This document shows, one piece after another, positions 6,572 through 8,168 of a DNA stretch of 8,168 nt; position 1 is the first letter of the stretch, and every line of letters begins with the position of its first letter. The stretch spans positions 1 through 8,168 of the forward strand of contig JAEXVC010000159.1 in the NCBI GenBank assembly GCA_023406715.1, given 5' to 3'. The DNA is from Bacteroidota bacterium (lineage in GTDB: Bacteria; Bacteroidota; Bacteroidia; Bacteroidales; Tenuifilaceae). The position numbers and the translations under genes were made by a program. Below the pieces are notes generated by a model. It was given only the letters and a program-made list of their open reading frames with translations, ran no database searches and was not told the DNA's origin.

Positions 6572-6594
6572 AAGGGCGTTGTTGGCGCCCTTTT
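6572..6594 (+). terminator. orphan rho-independent terminator
   Basis: A perfect 7-bp stem AAGGGCG / CGCCCTT (6572-6578, 6586-6592) with a TTGTTGG loop runs into TTTTCTGTT. No plus-strand gene ends upstream: the preceding gene is on the minus strand and begins at 6421. The minus-strand side (ATTCTTTTAT) is also T-rich, so direction is uncertain. It may end a short unannotated RNA. Confidence 0.6.
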
Positions 6595-6597
6595 CTG

Positions 6598-6627
6598 TTA
6601 AAATGGATTGCGTTAATGCCATTTTAA
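6598..6627. repeat. AT-rich inverted repeat (hairpin)
   Basis: TTAAAATGG (6598-6606) and CCATTTTAA (6619-6627) are perfect 9-bp arms. Inside, ATT and AAT can extend the stem past one bulged base, leaving GCGTT as loop. It follows directly on the orphan terminator. Confidence 0.6.
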
Positions 6628-6683
6628 AACATTCGTGAACCCTCTGTAAGCGTTCAATCACTTATACGAAAAATGGGTTGCGT
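6601..6683 (+). repeat. imperfect direct repeat AAATGGrTTGCGT, two copies
   Basis: AAATGGATTGCGT (6601-6613) and AAATGGGTTGCGT (6671-6683) agree at 12 of 13 positions and are exactly 70 bp apart, in the same orientation. The first copy forms the left arm of the hairpin at 6598-6627; the second does not form a hairpin. Confidence 0.5.
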
Positions 6684-6719
6684 AAGTTTAATTTTTTTAG
6701 AGTTTTTTTTAAGGATTAC

Positions 6720-6765
6720 TCACCCCCAGCCCTCTCTCTGTCAAAGAACAGCAAAGAGGGGGTAA
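6720..6765. repeat. CT/GA-rich imperfect hairpin, possible dispersed intergenic repeat
   Basis: CCCTCT (6730-6735) pairs with AGAGGG (6755-6760), and CTGT (6738-6741) with ACAG (6748-6751) around loop CAAAGA; the outer ACCCCC and GGGGGT can pair alternatively. The composition (CACCCCCAGCCCTCTC ... GAGGGGGTAAG) differs sharply from the surrounding AT-rich DNA and resembles short intergenic repeats I associate with Bacteroidota genomes. Only one copy is in this window. Confidence 0.45.
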
Positions 6766-6821
6766 GGCGTGGTCCCATAAAAAAACTTTTAAACCCATAA
6801 TGATTTCTTTTCCCCCACCAT

Positions 6822-6844
6822 TGTTGAAAACTACTTTTTCAACA
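6822..6844. promoter_or_regulatory. 9-bp palindrome overlapping the mraZ promoter -33 region
   Basis: TGTTGAAAA (6822-6830) and TTTTCAACA (6836-6844) are perfect inverted arms around CTACT. The right arm occupies the -33 region of the TATCTTTG promoter, so a protein bound here could control that promoter. Each arm differs from the DnaA box TTATCCACA at two positions. Confidence 0.5.
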
Positions 6845-6867
6845 TCCATCACAACCCACTATCTTTG
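6837..6867 (+). promoter_or_regulatory. probable promoter of mraZ-rsmH
   Basis: TATCTTTG at 6860-6867 is an exact TAnnTTTG -7 element. At the expected distance upstream is TTTC (6837-6840, 19-nt spacer) or TTTT (20-nt spacer), a near match to TTTG. Transcription would start near 6874 and give a leader of about 150 nt holding the second inverted repeat, the MraZ boxes and the start-site hairpin. A second promoter closer to mraZ (TATATTTT at 6994-7001, one mismatch) cannot be excluded. Confidence 0.55.
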
Positions 6868-6921
6868 CGCTTAATACGTGTGCGTAGCTCTGTTTATCTG
6901 CTAAACACCACATTCTCAAAC

Positions 6922-6940
6922 AACTTTTCGTGGAAAAGTT
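6922..6940. repeat. 7-bp inverted repeat in the mraZ leader
   Basis: AACTTTT (6922-6928) and AAAAGTT (6934-6940) are perfect arms around CGTGG. The centre-right half (GTGGAAAAGTT) resembles both an MraZ-type GTGG box and a DnaA-box-like sequence, so it may be a protein site or an RNA hairpin. Confidence 0.5.
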
Positions 6941-6956
6941 ATTAACAATTTGCAAA

Positions 6957-6986
6957 AAAGTGGGAATAAGTGGGTGAAAGTGGAAA
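6957..6986 (+). promoter_or_regulatory. MraZ operator: three 10-bp direct repeats
   Basis: AAAGTGGGAA (6957-6966), TAAGTGGGTG (6967-6976) and AAAGTGGAAA (6977-6986) follow each other head to tail with a strict 10-bp period. This matches the known MraZ boxes (TGGGN repeats in E. coli, AAAGTG-type boxes in mollicutes) through which MraZ controls its own cluster. It ends 40 nt before the mraZ ATG, so autoregulation is strongly suggested. Confidence 0.85.
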
Positions 6987-7001
6987 ATTTCTATATATTT
7001 T

Positions 7002-7021
7002 TACCAATTGAAAAATTGGTA
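7002..7021 (+). promoter_or_regulatory. GAAA-capped hairpin directly before the mraZ start codon
   Basis: TACCAATT (7002-7009) and AATTGGTA (7014-7021) form a perfect 8-bp stem closed by a GAAA (GNRA) tetraloop. Only five bases (GAAAA) separate it from the ATG at 7027, in the place a ribosome would cover. It has no T-tract and is not a terminator. A role in translation or mRNA stability is inferred. Confidence 0.55.
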
Positions 7022-7026
7022 GAAAA

Positions 7027-7491
7027 ATGTCCTCATTCATTGGCGATTACGATTGCAAAGTTGACGAGAAGGGTCGCGTACTCTTCCCCTCAGCGCTGCG
7101 CAAGCAGATTACATCTGCTGCGCCCGATCGGTTCGTGGTGAAAAAGGATATCTACGAGGAGTGCCTGGTGCTCTTCCCTATGGAGGAGTGGGAGCGCCAA
7201 AATGCCCTAATTCGCAAGAATACCAATCCGTACAACAAGGAGCACAACCAGTTCCTGCGTGAGTTTTACCGTGGCACCGCTGAGGTTTCGCTCGATGCTA
7301 GCGGACGTTTGCTTTTCTCAAAGCGCTTGCTCGAGATGGTTGGCATTGAAAAGGATGTGGTGTTTGCCGGCATGAACGGAAAAATTGAGATTTGGGCTAA
7401 GAGTAAGTACGAAGGCGCACAAATGCCATCGGGCGATTTTGCAAGCCTGGCCGACAAGATTTTGGGATCAACAATAATAAAGGATGAGTAA
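7027..7491 (+). CDS. mraZ: MraZ, DNA-binding regulator of the dcw cluster
   Basis: MraZ is a ring-forming DNA-binding protein with two SpoVT-AbrB-like half domains that binds the repeats in front of its own gene and represses the division and cell-wall cluster. The 154-residue product (E. coli 152) shows both signatures: DEKGRVLFPSALR (13-25) and DASGRLLFSKRLLE (90-103). In the second the usual Pro is Ser (S98). The conserved start (MSSFIGDYDCKVD) fixes the ATG at 7027. Its operator lies 40 nt upstream and rsmH begins within its stop codon (TAATG), indicating translational coupling. Codon use is richer in G and C than in the genes to the left, which may reflect stronger expression or lineage-wide constraint on the dcw cluster. 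Confidence 0.96.
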   Translation: MSSFIGDYDCKVDEKGRVLFPSALRKQITSAAPDRFVVKKDIYEECLVLFPMEEWERQNALIRKNTNPYNKEHNQFLREFYRGTAEVSLDASGRLLFSKRLLEMVGIEKDVVFAGMNGKIEIWAKSKYEGAQMPSGDFASLADKILGSTIIKDE

Positions 7492-8168
7492 TGGCCTACC
7501 ACGTACCAGTATTGCTTGCCGAAAGCATAGAGGGTTTAAACATTAAGCCCAACGGAACTTATGTAGACCTCACCTTTGGTGGGGGTGGCCATTCCCGCCT
7601 TATCATGGAAAAACTTAACCGCCAAGGGCGGTTGTTTGCTTTCGACCAGGACGAGGACGCTCTGGCGAATGCAATCGACGATAAGCGCTTTATGCTTATC
7701 CGTAGTAACTTCAAGTACTTCCGAAATTTTCTTAGGTATCACGGCGTTAGCAAGGTGGATGGCATTCTGGCCGATTTAGGTGTGTCGTCGTTCCACTTGG
7801 ATAGCCCTGAGCGTGGTTTCTCGTTCCGCTTTGAGGGACCGCTTGATATGCGTATGAATCGTAGGGCATCGCTTTCAGCAAAAACCGTGGTAAACAATTA
7901 CGAGGCGGAAGATTTGATGAAGATTTTTAGGCTTTACGGCGAGTTGAACGAGGCTAAACGATTTGCCAACGCAATTTGCCGCGAGCGTTCAAATAAGCAG
8001 ATTGAAACCGTGGAGGATTTGGCCGAGTTACTCAAGCCTATGATTCCACAAAAGATTCAGAATAAAACGCTGGCTCAGGTTTTTCAGGCAATTCGCATTG
8101 AAGTTAACCACGAGTTGGATGTGCTTAAAAGTATGATTCTGAACGCGGAGAAGTGCTTGGTGCAGGAT
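7491..8168 (+). CDS. rsmH: 16S rRNA (cytosine-1402-N4)-methyltransferase RsmH (3' end outside window)
   Basis: RsmH methylates N4 of C1402 in the decoding centre of 16S rRNA using S-adenosylmethionine. The first 226 codons are present; E. coli RsmH has 313 residues, so roughly the last quarter is cut off by the window edge. Visible hallmarks are the start MAYHVPVLLAES, the SAM-binding loop VDLTFGGGGHS (25-35), the acidic FDQDEDA segment (50-56), DGILADLGVSSFHLD (90-104), the ERGFSFRFEGPLDMRM segment (107-122), and the helical insertion region followed by QVFQAIRIEVNHELD (about 200-214). Its ATG shares one base with the mraZ stop. It is normally followed by further dcw genes such as ftsL and ftsI, not visible here. 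Confidence 0.97.
   Translation, partial: MAYHVPVLLAESIEGLNIKPNGTYVDLTFGGGGHSRLIMEKLNRQGRLFAFDQDEDALANAIDDKRFMLIRSNFKYFRNFLRYHGVSKVDGILADLGVSSFHLDSPERGFSFRFEGPLDMRMNRRASLSAKTVVNNYEAEDLMKIFRLYGELNEAKRFANAICRERSNKQIETVEDLAELLKPMIPQKIQNKTLAQVFQAIRIEVNHELDVLKSMILNAEKCLVQD

Larger units (their letters stand above)
6422..7026. other. 605-bp gene-free regulatory region before the dcw cluster
   Basis: No convincing coding sequence was found on either strand. From left to right it holds about 150 bp of AT-rich DNA with nothing I recognise (6422-6571), an orphan terminator (6572-6594), a hairpin and an imperfect direct repeat (6598-6683), a CT/GA-rich hairpin (6720-6765), a palindrome with a promoter (6822-6867), a second inverted repeat (6922-6940), the MraZ operator (6957-6986) and a hairpin against the mraZ start (7002-7021). 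Confidence 0.7.

Noticed and set aside
6957..6986. Short tandem repeats considered as a CRISPR or satellite array
   Set aside because: Three 10-bp units without spacers, exactly matching MraZ operator layout and position.
6950..7141. 63-codon frame in the mraZ leader
   Set aside because: It begins with TTG, runs through the operator repeats and out of frame into mraZ, so it is a by-product of those sequences.
7536..7779. Open frames in both directions inside rsmH
   Set aside because: Shadows of rsmH, whose motifs are unmistakable in the chosen frame.
1..8168. Defence system, prophage, insertion sequence, integron, tRNA or rRNA
   Set aside because: No transposase, integrase, terminal repeat pair, tRNA-like fold or defence-type domain was seen; the gene content is housekeeping and envelope-related.

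Overview
The window looks like an ordinary chromosomal housekeeping stretch of a Bacteroidota bacterium, probably Bacteroidales-like (inference). The evidence is: several intergenic regions carry the Bacteroidota-type promoter signature (TTTG, about 20 nt, TAnnTTTG); Shine-Dalgarno sequences are weak or absent; gene families such as the DUF4369-like/TlpA-like redoxin and the PyrE variant are typical of that phylum; and the base composition is moderately AT-rich. The mraZ-rsmH end is visibly richer in GC than the rest.

Layout. (1) 1-276, minus: 5' part of a MEMO1/AmmeMemoRadiSam-B-like gene with an export signal and a Gln where the family has its first metal-binding His. A good promoter lies at 304-335. 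(2) 498-2388, plus: coaD (coenzyme A synthesis), followed after 7 nt by an exported thioredoxin-fold protein whose CxxC has become SxxC. (3) 2385-3002, minus: NUDIX hydrolase. Its stop overlaps the redoxin stop, and its ATG shares the palindrome CATG with the start of pyrE (3001-3627, plus). (4) 3653-4696, minus: glutaminase A, transcribed divergently from a DUF4395 membrane protein (4896-5540, plus); their two promoter -7 elements form an inverted repeat. (5) A strong, possibly bidirectional terminator (5561-5592) faces a small minus-strand operon of a DUF3592 membrane protein and a lipoprotein. (6) 6422-7026: a gene-free region of about 600 bp packed with hairpins, an orphan terminator, a promoter and the MraZ operator. 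(7) 7027-8168, plus: mraZ and the start of rsmH, the head of the division and cell-wall (dcw) cluster.

How the genes fit together. coaD, pyrE, mraZ and rsmH are core metabolism or growth genes. The glutaminase, redoxin, DUF4395, DUF3592 and lipoprotein genes are accessory or envelope functions. No defence system, mobile element, CRISPR array, tRNA or rRNA was seen. The items most worth a second look are the altered active sites (MEMO-like Q77, redoxin S366, glutaminase loop), the overlapping divergent start codons of the NUDIX gene and pyrE, and the layered regulatory region in front of mraZ.
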